Assembly: GCA_045128735.1 (NCBI GenBank)
Contig: JBGVRT010000100.1
Span: forward strand, 13,475 to 77,474
Source of the DNA: RGIG8775 sp045128735
GTDB taxonomy: Bacteria; Bacillota; Clostridia; Oscillospirales; CAG-272
DNA: 64,000 nt
Reading direction: 5' to 3'
Positions 39,528-49,278 of this stretch are shown here, piece after piece. The notes beneath the pieces were generated by a model that worked only from the letters and a program-made list of their open reading frames with translations, was not told where the DNA came from and made no database searches. Numbering within the stretch: the stretch's first letter is position 1; each line of letters opens with the position of its first letter. The position numbers and the translations under genes are program-made.

Positions 39528-40327
39528 TGAAAAAAATTGGTTTTGTTGACTATTACCTCAGCGAGTGGCACGCCAACAATTATCCCGCGTGGATAAGAGA
39601 GTTTGAAAGCGAATACGACGTTTCCTACGCCTGGGCGGAGCTGGACGTTTCCCCCATCGACGGGGTCACAACCGCACAATGGTGCGAAAAGTTTGGGGTA
39701 AAACCTTGCAACACAATAGACGAATTATGCAAAAATTGCGATGCAATCGTAATACTTGCTCCCTCTGACCCAGACAAGCATCTTGGATATGCCAAAGAAG
39801 TGCTTAGGCACGGAAAGCCAACATATATAGACAAGACCTTTGCACCCGATTTTTACACTGCTAATCAAATATTCAACATGGCAAAAAGATATGGCACACC
39901 GTTTTTTTCTACATCTGCGCTCCGATTTGCTGACGAATTAAAGGCTCTTGAAGGTGCTGAAAAGCTAATAATTACAGGCGGAGGTTCAAACTTCGAGGAG
40001 TATTGTGTTCACACAATTGAAATTGCGGTAACATTGCTAAAAGATACTGTGGTCGAAGCAAATATACTCAATCAAGGCAAGCAAAAAATCTGTTCGCTTA
40101 AGACGGAAAAGGGCAAGCAGGCTACCGTTATATACACACCAAAGCTCGGGTTTACAGTGGCGGCTGAAATGGCTGACGGCACTTCAACATACACGAAAAT
40201 TTCTTCGGATTTCTTCAGAAATCTTATGAAGGATATTATAAGATTTTTTGAGGATAAAAAAGTTTCTTTTGACATTTCGGAAACTCTTGAGGTTATGAGG
40301 GTGCGCGACGCGCTTTTAGGAAAATAA
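39527..40327 (+). CDS. Short Gfo/Idh/MocA-like protein (266 aa)
   Basis: MKKIGFVDYYLSEWHANNYP has a Rossmann-like start but lacks the classic GxGxxA. LGYAKEVLRHGKPTYIDKTF corresponds to the EKP region with Asp in place of Glu (YIDK). It is shorter than the 350-residue family norm, the C-terminal sheet being reduced. It is co-translated with the first oxidoreductase, so the two may form a pair acting on one pathway. Confidence 0.8.
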   Translation: MKKIGFVDYYLSEWHANNYPAWIREFESEYDVSYAWAELDVSPIDGVTTAQWCEKFGVKPCNTIDELCKNCDAIVILAPSDPDKHLGYAKEVLRHGKPTYIDKTFAPDFYTANQIFNMAKRYGTPFFSTSALRFADELKALEGAEKLIITGGGSNFEEYCVHTIEIAVTLLKDTVVEANILNQGKQKICSLKTEKGKQATVIYTPKLGFTVAAEMADGTSTYTKISSDFFRNLMKDIIRFFEDKKVSFDISETLEVMRVRDALLGK

Positions 40328-40370
40328 TGTCATCAGACAACCGAATGAATATTGATTTGGAGGTTATGTT

Positions 40371-41213
40371 ATGAAATTAGGTGTTCTCACGGATTGCTTC
40401 AAAGAAGGTGTTGACAGAGGCATAACACTTGCGAGCGAGCTCGGCTTTAACGGAGTTCAGATATACGCAACGAAAGGTGTTTTCTCGGCTGACGGTCTTA
40501 ACAAAGAAGCACGCGCAAAATACAAAAAATTACTCCGCGACAGCAAGCTTGAGATAAGCGCGCTATGCGGAGATATGGGCGGTCACGGTTATCAGATTGC
40601 CGCAGACAACCCTCTGCGAATAGAAAAGACAAAGCGAATTATCGACATTGCCGAGGATTTTGAGACCTCTGTCGTAACAACTCACATAGGGGTTATTCCT
40701 GCAGACAAAAGTGAGGAACGCTACAAGGTTATGCTTGATGCGTTGACGGCTTGCGGCAATTACGCAAAGACAAGAGGAGTTACTCTCGCCATTGAAACCG
40801 GTCCCGAAAGCGCCAATGTTTTGCTTGATTTCATCGAGGACACTCAGGGCGGCGTTGGCGTAAATCTTGACCCCGCAAACTTCGTTATGGTCACAGGTCA
40901 AGACCCCGTTGAGGCAGTAAAGCTACTTGGCAAGCACATAGTCCACACGCATGTAAAGGATGGAAAAATGCTTATAAAAACCGACCCTAAAATTATTTAC
41001 GACTGCTTTGCGGTTGGCGGAATTGAGGGGCTTAACGTTGCCGATTACTTCAAGGAAGTTCCCGTAGGAACGGGCGACGTTGACTTTCCTGCTTACATTA
41101 CCGCGCTCAAATCAATCGGATATGACGGATACCTTACCATCGAACGCGAGGCAGGCGGCGACCGCATAAAGGACATTTCAGAAGCAAAAAGCTTTATTGA
41201 ATCGCTTATTTGA
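40371..41213 (+). CDS. Sugar phosphate isomerase/epimerase, TIM-barrel (280 aa)
   Basis: Xylose-isomerase-like barrel: MKLGVLTDCFKEGVDRGITL, ELGFNGVQIYATKG, VVTTHIGVIPADKS, LAIETGPESANVLLDFIED (Glu ligand), GVGVNLDPANFVMVTGQDPV (Asp), IVHTHVKDGK (His) and YDGYLTIEREAGGD (Glu). These are the metal ligands of the AP endonuclease 2 superfamily. Context with two Gfo/Idh/MocA genes fits inositol-like or keto-sugar catabolism. TTGGAGG precedes the ATG. Confidence 0.92.
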   Translation: MKLGVLTDCFKEGVDRGITLASELGFNGVQIYATKGVFSADGLNKEARAKYKKLLRDSKLEISALCGDMGGHGYQIAADNPLRIEKTKRIIDIAEDFETSVVTTHIGVIPADKSEERYKVMLDALTACGNYAKTRGVTLAIETGPESANVLLDFIEDTQGGVGVNLDPANFVMVTGQDPVEAVKLLGKHIVHTHVKDGKMLIKTDPKIIYDCFAVGGIEGLNVADYFKEVPVGTGDVDFPAYITALKSIGYDGYLTIEREAGGDRIKDISEAKSFIESLI

Positions 41214-41263
41214 ACACTTCGGAAATAACCAAAACGGCGTTTATTCTTTGATTTTGTATAGCA

Positions 41264-41290
41264 AAAAGGAGCTGATTTTCAGCTCCTTTT
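41264..41290. terminator. Bidirectional terminator
   Basis: AAAAGGAGCT (41264-41273) pairs with AGCTCCTTTT (41281-41290). It ends the sugar operon and the convergent membrane-protein gene. Confidence 0.85.
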
Positions 41291-41906
41291 ATGTATTTGA
41301 TTGTGACAAATTCATTCCTATCAGCAACACCGAAACTCCAACGAAAATTGAAGCCACCGAACAAACAAGCGAGGAAACAACCCAATATATCTGCCCTAAG
41401 CTTCTAAAAAGTATCAACGAAGAAATCGATCCTGCTATCAAGTCGTTCCAAAGTACTCCAACAAGTAACAATCCTGCAAAAAGTACAGATGCAGACGTAC
41501 TTTGCGGCGTCTTTTGAATTTTAATAACAGCGACAACGCCAAACACGAATACCGTAACATTCAGTAACATTCTGAGCATCCCAAGAATATCGGGAATTTG
41601 CGCAAGCCTAATGATAAGGTTTATCTGCTTTACTGTTTGCAGAAGTTCACTGAGAGCCACACACCCGATTATTGCCGAAAAAATTTTATAATTTGAGTCT
41701 TTTACAGCATACACCAAAAGCAACGCGCAAAAACAAAGCTCGACCGCGACCGATAAAAGCGATACTCCCGATGGAATATTGATTTGAAATGAAATCTCGG
41801 AACTGCGTCTAACATCAATAAAATAAAGTAAAAACACTCTAACAAGGTTAAACAAAGCCGCGACATATAACAAGGCTGAGACGTTGTTTTTTCTGCTACC
41901 GTTCAT
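41289..41906 (-). CDS. Integral membrane protein of unknown function (205 aa)
   Basis: Five or six transmembrane helices are visible (ALLYVAALFNLVRVFLLYFI, LLSVAVELCFCALLLVYA, MLLNVTVFVFGVVAVI, VLFAGLLLVGVLW, VVSSLVCSVASIFVGVSVLL). No catalytic or transport motif. It ends in the terminator hairpin. No family recognised. Confidence 0.75.
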   Translation of the reverse strand: MNGSRKNNVSALLYVAALFNLVRVFLLYFIDVRRSSEISFQINIPSGVSLLSVAVELCFCALLLVYAVKDSNYKIFSAIIGCVALSELLQTVKQINLIIRLAQIPDILGMLRMLLNVTVFVFGVVAVIKIQKTPQSTSASVLFAGLLLVGVLWNDLIAGSISSLILFRSLGQIYWVVSSLVCSVASIFVGVSVLLIGMNLSQSNT

Positions 41907-41915
41907 ATTCGCCTC

Positions 41916-42257
41916 CTATTTTCTATAATACACGTAATAGACAATAATGGTACGCTCTACGCCGCCGTGAGCATCGTCGGGGGCGGTTATCACCACTCCG
42001 TCCTTGGAAAGAAGCTCCCACGCCTGCATATTTTCGATTTTACATCGCATAAGTATATCACCCGAACCGAACACAAGCAACTCGTCGTCCTTAATATTAA
42101 GCGAGCCCTCGCGCCCGATAACCTCGTCCACCTCTCCGTGTTTTTCAGTAATGTATCTGACGTGGTGACCGCAAATACGCTTTGCCATATCGTATTTATA
42201 GCGCTTACTGTCGGGGTTATTGCTTTTTGTTAATTTTTCTAACAGCCTTTTTAACAT
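41916..42257 (-). CDS. Conserved hypothetical protein (113 aa)
   Basis: Basic helical start MLKRLLEKLTKSNNPDSKRY, then a beta-rich body (VIGREGSLNIKDDELLVFGS, MRCKIENMQAWELLSKDGVV). Small proteins with this layout occur in clostridial genomes and are unassigned. It lies 2 bases after the amylase stop, so it belongs to the glycogen transcript. Confidence 0.7.
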   Translation of the reverse strand: MLKRLLEKLTKSNNPDSKRYKYDMAKRICGHHVRYITEKHGEVDEVIGREGSLNIKDDELLVFGSGDILMRCKIENMQAWELLSKDGVVITAPDDAHGGVERTIIVYYVYYRK

Positions 42258-42259
42258 AT

Positions 42260-44173
42260 TTACTCCTGAACAAGCTTTAATATCATCGCGGTATTGGGAA
42301 GAACCGAAAGAGTATTATCATATTTCTTTCCCGTCAACAGGTCAACTACCTGACAGCCCAAAGCGCACCCCTTACTGCTTCTGCCTACGTTTGCAACGAC
42401 AAGAATATTCTGTTCCCCGTTATAGCGTTCATAGGCAATGAAGCTGTTTTGATGCGAGATGATCTTGAACTTGCCGTCCTTGAACGCCGAGTTTTCTTTT
42501 CGGATTTCGCCAAGCTTTTTATAGTGTTCGGTAAGCTCAATGTTTTCCGCGCCCCACGGGAATGGTTGACGGCAGAAGGGGTCATGACCGCCCTCAATCC
42601 CTGCCTCGTCGCCGTAGTAGACCGACGGAACGCCAAAGACTGTATACTGCAACGTTGAAGCAACCTTAAGCTTTGTAACTGCTTTTTTCACCTGTGTAGC
42701 ATTCATTTTATGGTTTGAAAGCTCGGCATTTGTCAGTTCAAAGACGTCCTTATCCCCAAGAACAGACAAAATCCTTTCGGTATCGTGTGTACCGAGCGAG
42801 TTCATCAAGCTGTGACAAACGCTTTCGGGGTATGAGGAATAAAGCTCGGTAAGCACGTTATACAGCGTTTCGCTGTCTCCCTCATTGACGAAAGCAAGTA
42901 TGCCGTTACGCACGGGATAATTCATAACGCTGTCAAGCTGTTTTCCGCGGAAATATCTTCGGCGTTTTCCGTACGCAATCTTATCGGCAGCGTTTTCCCA
43001 CACCTCGCCGATGATAATTCCCTGCCCGTCAGATGAATTTTTAACCGTCTCGCGAAGAATATCAAGAAAGTCGTTACTTAACTCGTCGGCAACGTCAAGA
43101 CGCCAGCCGCCGATGCCCATTTTCATATATTTTTCGGCAACTCCGCCCTTATTACAGAGGAAGTCACGGCACTCTATACATTCGGGGTTAAGCTTTGGAA
43201 GTATCTCTATATTCCACCAACATTCATAAGAGTCGGGAAATTCCTTGAAAAAATACCAATCCTTATACTCGGAATTTTCGCTTTGATACGCACCGACAGA
43301 ATTGTATTTCCCGTAGCGGTTAAAATAAACGCTGTCGCTTCCCGTATGGTTAAACACTCCGTCAAGGATTATTTTTATTCCTCGGGCATTGCATTTTTCG
43401 ATAAGATTTTCAAGTGCCTTTTCGCCGCCGAACATAGCGTCTACCTTCATATAGTCGCCCGTATCGTATTTATGGCTTGAATATGCTTCAAAAATGGGAT
43501 TTAAGTATATTACTGTAACCCCGAGGGATTGGAGGTAATCAAGCTTTTCGGCTATTCCCCAAAGATTTCCACCGAAAAATTCGTTATTATTCACGGGTGC
43601 ACCGGGGTATTCGGCGTACTGCTTTACGCCGCCCTGCCAATCGCTATTTATAATCACGTCGTCACGCGTACCGACCTCGCCATTACCGCAGAAAAATCTG
43701 TCGGTAAATATCTGATACATAGTTCCGCCGTGAAACCACTCGGGTGTCTTATAGTCGGGGCTATAGACAAGCAGGCGGAATTTGTCGGCAGAACAGTCGC
43801 TAAGGGTGAAATCAACGTTATTCATCGAGCTTGTAAACAGAGTTTCGTATCCGCGCACAAAGAGAAATTCATAATAGAAAAGCCCGTTGTCGTCACCGCA
43901 AAGCTCGCTGTCAAGCACAAGCTCGGTACGGTAGGTATCTATTCCGTTTTCAGTAGTCACGTATTCGAGAGCCAAATCACGCGCCTGCTCACCGTCTTTA
44001 GCAATGCGAAGCACCACGGCTGACTCGCCCAATTTTCTTGGGCATTCGACTTTTATTTCAAGTCTTGTATTAAGAGAAAACGCTCCCTTAACGGAAGCGT
44101 CCTCCCCATTTGCATATTTTGTTATCCTTGGCATAATTCCGCATTCGGCGGAATCGCGAAGTCTCAATAGCAT
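42260..44173 (-). CDS. GH13 alpha-amylase / neopullulanase-like enzyme (637 aa)
   Basis: An N-terminal beta domain (about 1-140, CBM34-like) precedes the TIM barrel. GH13 motifs: region I ILDGVFNHTG, region II GWRLDVADEL (nucleophile Asp), region III IIGEVWE (acid/base Glu), region IV NSLGTHDTERIL (Asp). No signal peptide, so it acts in the cytosol on glycogen or maltodextrin. Its ATG follows the glgP stop with no gap (TAAATG). Substrate preference (alpha-1,4, possibly 1,6) is inferred. Confidence 0.9.
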   Translation of the reverse strand: MLLRLRDSAECGIMPRITKYANGEDASVKGAFSLNTRLEIKVECPRKLGESAVVLRIAKDGEQARDLALEYVTTENGIDTYRTELVLDSELCGDDNGLFYYEFLFVRGYETLFTSSMNNVDFTLSDCSADKFRLLVYSPDYKTPEWFHGGTMYQIFTDRFFCGNGEVGTRDDVIINSDWQGGVKQYAEYPGAPVNNNEFFGGNLWGIAEKLDYLQSLGVTVIYLNPIFEAYSSHKYDTGDYMKVDAMFGGEKALENLIEKCNARGIKIILDGVFNHTGSDSVYFNRYGKYNSVGAYQSENSEYKDWYFFKEFPDSYECWWNIEILPKLNPECIECRDFLCNKGGVAEKYMKMGIGGWRLDVADELSNDFLDILRETVKNSSDGQGIIIGEVWENAADKIAYGKRRRYFRGKQLDSVMNYPVRNGILAFVNEGDSETLYNVLTELYSSYPESVCHSLMNSLGTHDTERILSVLGDKDVFELTNAELSNHKMNATQVKKAVTKLKVASTLQYTVFGVPSVYYGDEAGIEGGHDPFCRQPFPWGAENIELTEHYKKLGEIRKENSAFKDGKFKIISHQNSFIAYERYNGEQNILVVANVGRSSKGCALGCQVVDLLTGKKYDNTLSVLPNTAMILKLVQE

Positions 44174-46609
44174 TTATTTGTCCTCTTTAGGAAGTTTTTT
44201 AAGATTCCAGATATTCTTTGCGTAGTCCTCTATGCTTCGATCTGCAGCAAAGTAGCCTGCGGATGCGATATTCATAAGCGACATACGGTTCCACTTTTCC
44301 TTATCCTGATATGCGGTAATAAGGTTTTCGTGGGTCTGTCTGTAGGATTCGAAGTCGGCAAGACACATATAGGGATCAGCTATGCCGTAGCCCGAGAGAA
44401 GATAGTTGGCAATATCCGAGAAGGATTCGCCTGCAAATCCTACGTTGAGGTAGTTAACTATTCTCTTGAGTCTCTCGTTATTTGCATAGTAAGACGCCGC
44501 ATTGTAGCCCTTAAGCCAAAGCTCGTCAACCTCGTTAGCTGTAAGACCGAAGATAAACATATTATCCTCGCCTGCCGCCGCAAGCATCTCTACGTTTGCT
44601 CCGTCAAGGGTACCTATGGTAAGCGCGCCGTTTATCATAAGCTTCATACAGCCCGTACCGCTTGCCTCTTTACCTGCGAGAGAAATCTGCTCGCTTATCT
44701 CGGCAGAGGGTATAAGCGACTCGGCAAGCGAGACGTTATAGTCCTCAAGGAATACGACGCGGAGCTTCTCGCGGATCGCGGGATTCTGCTCGATATCCTT
44801 TCCGATATAGCAAAGAAGCTTGATTATCTGCTTTGCCATATGGTATCCGGGTGCAGCCTTTGCACCGAAAATAAAGGTCTGAGGCTGAATATCAAGGTTT
44901 GGGTTTTCCTTAAGATCAAGGTAAATTCCGATGATATTAAGGGCGTTGAGAAGCTGTCGCTTATACTCGTGAAGTCGCTTTATCTGCACGTCGTAAACCG
45001 AGTGCGTATCGATAGCGACGCCTGTTTTCTTCATAAGATAGTTAGAGAAGTTTATCTTATTCTGATGCTTAATATCGCGGACTGTCTGAAGAACGGTCTT
45101 ATCATCGGCAAACTTTGCAAAGTTTGCAAGCTCCTCGGGGTTATGTCTGTAACCCGTACCGATGCAGTTATCAAGCAATTCGGCAAGCTTGGGGTTGGAG
45201 TAGCAAAGCCATCTGCGGTGAGCAACGCCGTTTGTTACGTTACAGAAGCGCTCGGGGTACATTTTATAGAAATCCTTGAAGGTGGAGTTCTTAAGAATAT
45301 CCGAGTGAAGCTTTGAAACGCCGTTTATCGAATGAGATCCTATAACCGAAAGGTTAGCCATTCTCACCTGTCCGTAGCCTACGATACTCATTTTGGAAAT
45401 TCTGTTCCAGTTGCCGGGGAAGCTACGCCAAGCGTCCTTACAGAAGCGCTCGTTTATTTCCTTAATGATAGCGTAAATTCTGGGGAGCTTGAAGCGGAAG
45501 AGGTCCTCGTTCCAGGTCTCAAGCGCCTCGGGCATTACGGTATGGTTAGTGTAGGATACAGTTCTTGTAACGATATCCCACGCGTGCTCCCAAGAGAAGA
45601 AATAATCGTCTATGAGTATTCTCATAAGCTCGGGAATACAAAGTGCGGGGTGAGTATCGTTAATGTGGATAGCAACCTTTTCGGGAAGATTTACAAGAGT
45701 TCCGTAAACCGCCATATGGTCGCGGATTATGCTCTGTACCGATGCCGATACAAGGAAATACTGCTGAGAAAGTCTTAACAGCTTACCTTCGGTATGGTTA
45801 TCAGAGGGGTAAAGCACCTTAGAAATAATCTCAGCATTGGTACTTTCCTCAAGAGCTCTTGTATACTGCCCTTGAGTAAACAGACCCATATTGAAATTAC
45901 GTGTATCTCTCGCGCGCCACAAACGAAGTTGGCTTACCGCATCACTATCCGCACCAGAAATCATCATATCGTAAGGAACTGCCTCTATCTCCTCACAGTC
46001 CTCGTATATAACCTGAAGGTGCCCGTTCTGCCACTCCTCTTTGACCTTGCCTCCCATTTTCACATGGAATACACGGTCGGTTCTCGGAACGAGCCAAACC
46101 TCGCCGCCGGGAAGCCAGTTATCGGGAAGCTCTATCTGCATTCCGTCCACGATCATCTGCTTGAAAAGTCCGTATTCATAGCAAATTGAAAAGCCCGTAG
46201 CGGGATAATTCAAAGATGAAAGTGAGTCCATAAAGCACGCCGCAAGTCTGCCGAGACCGCCGTTTCCAAGACCTGCGTCGGGCTCGCATTCGTACAGATC
46301 CTCAAGCTCAAAGCCAAGCTCTGCAAGCGCTTTCTTATATTCCTCGTTTACTCCGAGATTGCAGAGATTGGTTTTCAGAGAGCGGCCAAGCAGGAATTCC
46401 ATACACATATAATACACGCGTTTGGAGCCCGTCTGATTTACTCGCTTTTTGAAATCTCCTCTCTTGGAAGTCAAAATGTCCTTTACGGTAAGAACTGCCG
46501 CTTTGTATATCTGGTCACGGGATGCTTCGTGTGTGCTGCATCCGAACTGTCTGGACAGTTTTGCTTCAATATTTTCTTTGATTTGGTTTACTGTGGGTGT
46601 TTTTGCCAT
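44174..46609 (-). CDS. glgP: Glycogen phosphorylase (811 aa)
   Basis: Releases glucose-1-phosphate from alpha-1,4-glucan ends with PLP. Markers: GNGGLGRLAACFMDSLSSLN (N-terminal), HINDTHPALCIPELMRILID, KRLHEYKRQLLNALNIIGIY and EISLAGKEASGTGCMKLMIN then GALTIGTLDGANVE, where Lys of CMK holds PLP. Length is typical. It lies within the glg operon after glgA. Confidence 0.97.
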   Translation of the reverse strand: MAKTPTVNQIKENIEAKLSRQFGCSTHEASRDQIYKAAVLTVKDILTSKRGDFKKRVNQTGSKRVYYMCMEFLLGRSLKTNLCNLGVNEEYKKALAELGFELEDLYECEPDAGLGNGGLGRLAACFMDSLSSLNYPATGFSICYEYGLFKQMIVDGMQIELPDNWLPGGEVWLVPRTDRVFHVKMGGKVKEEWQNGHLQVIYEDCEEIEAVPYDMMISGADSDAVSQLRLWRARDTRNFNMGLFTQGQYTRALEESTNAEIISKVLYPSDNHTEGKLLRLSQQYFLVSASVQSIIRDHMAVYGTLVNLPEKVAIHINDTHPALCIPELMRILIDDYFFSWEHAWDIVTRTVSYTNHTVMPEALETWNEDLFRFKLPRIYAIIKEINERFCKDAWRSFPGNWNRISKMSIVGYGQVRMANLSVIGSHSINGVSKLHSDILKNSTFKDFYKMYPERFCNVTNGVAHRRWLCYSNPKLAELLDNCIGTGYRHNPEELANFAKFADDKTVLQTVRDIKHQNKINFSNYLMKKTGVAIDTHSVYDVQIKRLHEYKRQLLNALNIIGIYLDLKENPNLDIQPQTFIFGAKAAPGYHMAKQIIKLLCYIGKDIEQNPAIREKLRVVFLEDYNVSLAESLIPSAEISEQISLAGKEASGTGCMKLMINGALTIGTLDGANVEMLAAAGEDNMFIFGLTANEVDELWLKGYNAASYYANNERLKRIVNYLNVGFAGESFSDIANYLLSGYGIADPYMCLADFESYRQTHENLITAYQDKEKWNRMSLMNIASAGYFAADRSIEDYAKNIWNLKKLPKEDK

Positions 46610-46667
46610 TGATTTAAGACCTTTCCTTTCTTTGCCTGCCCCTGCAGGCGGGAGTTTTGTGGAAGTA

Positions 46668-48107
46668 TCAGATTATACTTCCGTACATCTCGAGGTATTT
46701 CTTTGCCGAAATATTCCACGAGAAATCAGTATTCATTATTTTCTTTACAAACGCGGTTCTCTTTTCTGCGTCGTTATAAAGTGATACAGCCGCGACCGTT
46801 CTGTCATAAAGCTCATATGCGGAATAGTTGGCGAAGGTAAAGCCGTTACCCATAAGCTCGCCGTCCTTTTCCCAATAGCCCTTTATGGAGTCGTAAAGGC
46901 CGCCCGTTTCTCTTACTACGGGAATTGCACCGTAGCGCGAGGCTATCATCTGCGAAAGTCCGCAGGGCTCGCTCTTGGAGGGCATTATGAAAATGTCGCA
47001 GGCGGCGTATATCCGCTTTGACAAATCGCGGTCGTACTCGATAAGCGCACGTGCCTTTGTGGGGAATTTCCGTTCGAGGTCCCTGAACATATCCTCATAT
47101 CCGACCTCGCCTTTTCCAAGCACTACAAGCTGTACGTCGTTGTTCTCTAATAAATTATACACCATTTCTGCCACAAGGTCAAGACCTTTATGGGTAGCAA
47201 GTCGAGAAATTATAGCTAAAATCGGAATATTTTTCTCCTCGGGAAGTCCAAGCGCCTTCTGAAGCTCCTTTTTATCGGTAGCTTTACCCTCAATGTCGTC
47301 TGCCGAGAAGTGGGCGGCTATGGCACTGTCGGTTTCGGGATTATAGTAATCGTAGTCAATTCCGTTAAGTATTCCGCGAAGCTTATGGTGATTCTGATTG
47401 ATAATATAGTGGAGTCCGTGAGAATATTCCGAGGTGCGGATTTCATCGGCATATCTCGGGCTGACCGTGGAAACGATATCAGCGCAAACGATTGCACCCT
47501 TCATAAGGTTAAGGCATCCGTTATATTCAAGGATATTCAGCGCATCACTGCCAAGGGCAAAGACGTCGCCAAGTATCGAAGTGCTATAGTAGCCCTGATA
47601 CTCGATATTATGAATAGTAAACACCGTCTTTATGTTATCGTATCCCCTTCTCCATCTGAACAGGCAGTTGAGATAAACCACGCTGAGCGCCGCCTGCCAA
47701 TCGTGTGCGTGAAGCACGTCGGGATAAAATCCAATTTTGTCCAACATTTCAAGCACCGCCATACAGAAGAAGGCGTAACGCTCGCCGTCGTCAAATTCAC
47801 CGTAAAGCGTTTTGCGTGCGAAATAGTAGTCGTTTTCTATAAAGTAGTAGGTAACGCTGTCCTTTACAAGACTTTTAACGCCGCAATATGCTCTGCGCCA
47901 CGCAAGCTTTACCTCAAAGCTTGCCACGTTTTCCATCTGCGCTCTCCACTCGTCCTTTACCGCGCTGTAAAGCGGCATTACCACGCGCACGTCACACTCG
48001 GAGTCCGCCGCCTTTATGGCGGTAGGCAGTGAGCCCATTACGTCGCCCAGACCGCCCGTTGCCGCAAATGGCATTGTTTCTGCGCCGACAAATAAAATTT
48101 TACTCAT
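46668..48107 (-). CDS. glgA: Glycogen synthase, GT5 (479 aa)
   Basis: ADP-glucose:glucan 4-alpha-glucosyltransferase. KILFVGAETMPFAATGGLGD is the N-terminal loop; in E. coli the residue before TGGL is Lys15 (KTGGL), here Ala, as happens in some Firmicutes enzymes. HAHDWQAALSVVYL and VFTIHNIEYQGYYS are conserved. The C-terminal SEPCGLSQMIASRYGAIPVV carries the catalytic Glu motif. Length fits GT5. Confidence 0.95.
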   Translation of the reverse strand: MSKILFVGAETMPFAATGGLGDVMGSLPTAIKAADSECDVRVVMPLYSAVKDEWRAQMENVASFEVKLAWRRAYCGVKSLVKDSVTYYFIENDYYFARKTLYGEFDDGERYAFFCMAVLEMLDKIGFYPDVLHAHDWQAALSVVYLNCLFRWRRGYDNIKTVFTIHNIEYQGYYSTSILGDVFALGSDALNILEYNGCLNLMKGAIVCADIVSTVSPRYADEIRTSEYSHGLHYIINQNHHKLRGILNGIDYDYYNPETDSAIAAHFSADDIEGKATDKKELQKALGLPEEKNIPILAIISRLATHKGLDLVAEMVYNLLENNDVQLVVLGKGEVGYEDMFRDLERKFPTKARALIEYDRDLSKRIYAACDIFIMPSKSEPCGLSQMIASRYGAIPVVRETGGLYDSIKGYWEKDGELMGNGFTFANYSAYELYDRTVAAVSLYNDAEKRTAFVKKIMNTDFSWNISAKKYLEMYGSII

Positions 48108-48134
48108 AAAAATCCTTTCACGCGTTTTACGCGA

Positions 48135-49265
48135 TTAAACTCTCATTCCCTTTCCGATGAAGAAAGGCATTGTCTGGTGTCCCGACAGCACACGTCCGTC
48201 GTTGATAACCACGTTCTTATCTGTAATGACACAGTTAAGGGTTACGTCAGAGCCGATATAGGTATCCTGAAGAATGATGGCATTCTTGATAACCGCGCCC
48301 CTTCCAACCTTTACGCCACGGAAGATGATCGAATTTTCAACAGTTCCATCGATAACGCAACCGTCGGCGATATAGGAATTCTTAACCGAAGCGTTCTCGG
48401 TATACTTTGTGGGGGCGGAGTTTCTTACCTTAGTATAGATAGGAGCGTTGGGGCACTCGAAAAGCTCTCTGCGCTTTTCGGGGTCAAGAAGCTCCATATT
48501 ACAGGAGAAGTACGCCTCAAGCGAGCCGATAATATTATAATATCCCTTATGGTGGTATACGTAGAATTTATCCTTCCCCATATTCTTGGAAATAAGGTCC
48601 ATATAGAAGTGGCTATATCCGCGGGAAGAAGCCTCGTTAAGAGCAGCTATAAGGTATCTGCGCTTAACTATAACGATATTTGTGCTTACCTCTGCATTCT
48701 CCGTTGGTTTACCGCGAGATACACCGGTAAGTTTTCCGTCAGCATCGGTTTCAAGCGTGATAAGGCTTGTATTATTGGTATGATCCCCATAGTTAAGATG
48801 TGCACCGACGATAGTAATATCAGCTTCTGTCTCCTCGTGCTGCTTGAATGCCGCAGAAATATCTATGTTGCATATAGCATCACAATCAGACATAACAATG
48901 TTCTCCTCGTTACATCTTTTGATAAAGCTCATTACGCCCATAAGCGCTTCAAGTCTTGTGGTGTAAAGCTTATTAGCCTCTGGACCCGTATAAGACGTGA
49001 TGAAGGGAGGAAGAATTTTAATACCGCCCGAACGCCTTGCCAAATCCCAGTCCTTTCCCGTACCGATATGGTCGAGAAGCGACTGATAATTATCGTGAGT
49101 AATAATACCAACCTTGGTTATATCTGAGTTAACCATATTGGACAGTGCAAAATCTATAAGTCTGTATCTGCAACCGAAGGGCACACTTGCCATAGTTCTG
49201 TTACCTGTAAGCTGAGGTACAGATTGGTCGTGTATATTGGAAAAAATCAATCCTGCTGCGTTCAT
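48135..49265 (-). CDS. glgD: GlgD, ADP-glucose pyrophosphorylase-like subunit (376 aa)
   Basis: AGLIFSNIHDQSVPQLTGNR replaces the catalytic GGxGxRL loop of GlgC, the defining mark of GlgD. The rest follows the family (FGCRYRLIDFALSNMVNSDI, C-terminal beta-helix GRGAVIKNAIILQDTYIGSD). In Firmicutes GlgC and GlgD act together, GlgD tuning activity. It lies 13 bases after glgC. Confidence 0.95.
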   Translation of the reverse strand: MNAAGLIFSNIHDQSVPQLTGNRTMASVPFGCRYRLIDFALSNMVNSDITKVGIITHDNYQSLLDHIGTGKDWDLARRSGGIKILPPFITSYTGPEANKLYTTRLEALMGVMSFIKRCNEENIVMSDCDAICNIDISAAFKQHEETEADITIVGAHLNYGDHTNNTSLITLETDADGKLTGVSRGKPTENAEVSTNIVIVKRRYLIAALNEASSRGYSHFYMDLISKNMGKDKFYVYHHKGYYNIIGSLEAYFSCNMELLDPEKRRELFECPNAPIYTKVRNSAPTKYTENASVKNSYIADGCVIDGTVENSIIFRGVKVGRGAVIKNAIILQDTYIGSDVTLNCVITDKNVVINDGRVLSGHQTMPFFIGKGMRV

Positions 49266-49278
49266 ATTTACTGCCTCC

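Noticed and set aside
44330..45316. Long plus-strand frame (328 codons) inside glgP
   Set aside because: Shadow of a gene with full glycogen phosphorylase motifs; no ribosome binding site.
46668..48107. glgA as inactive because of Ala in place of Lys before TGGL
   Set aside because: Other catalytic motifs are intact and similar variants are known in the family.
48177..49127. Plus-strand frame inside glgD
   Set aside because: Antisense shadow; glgD is well supported.
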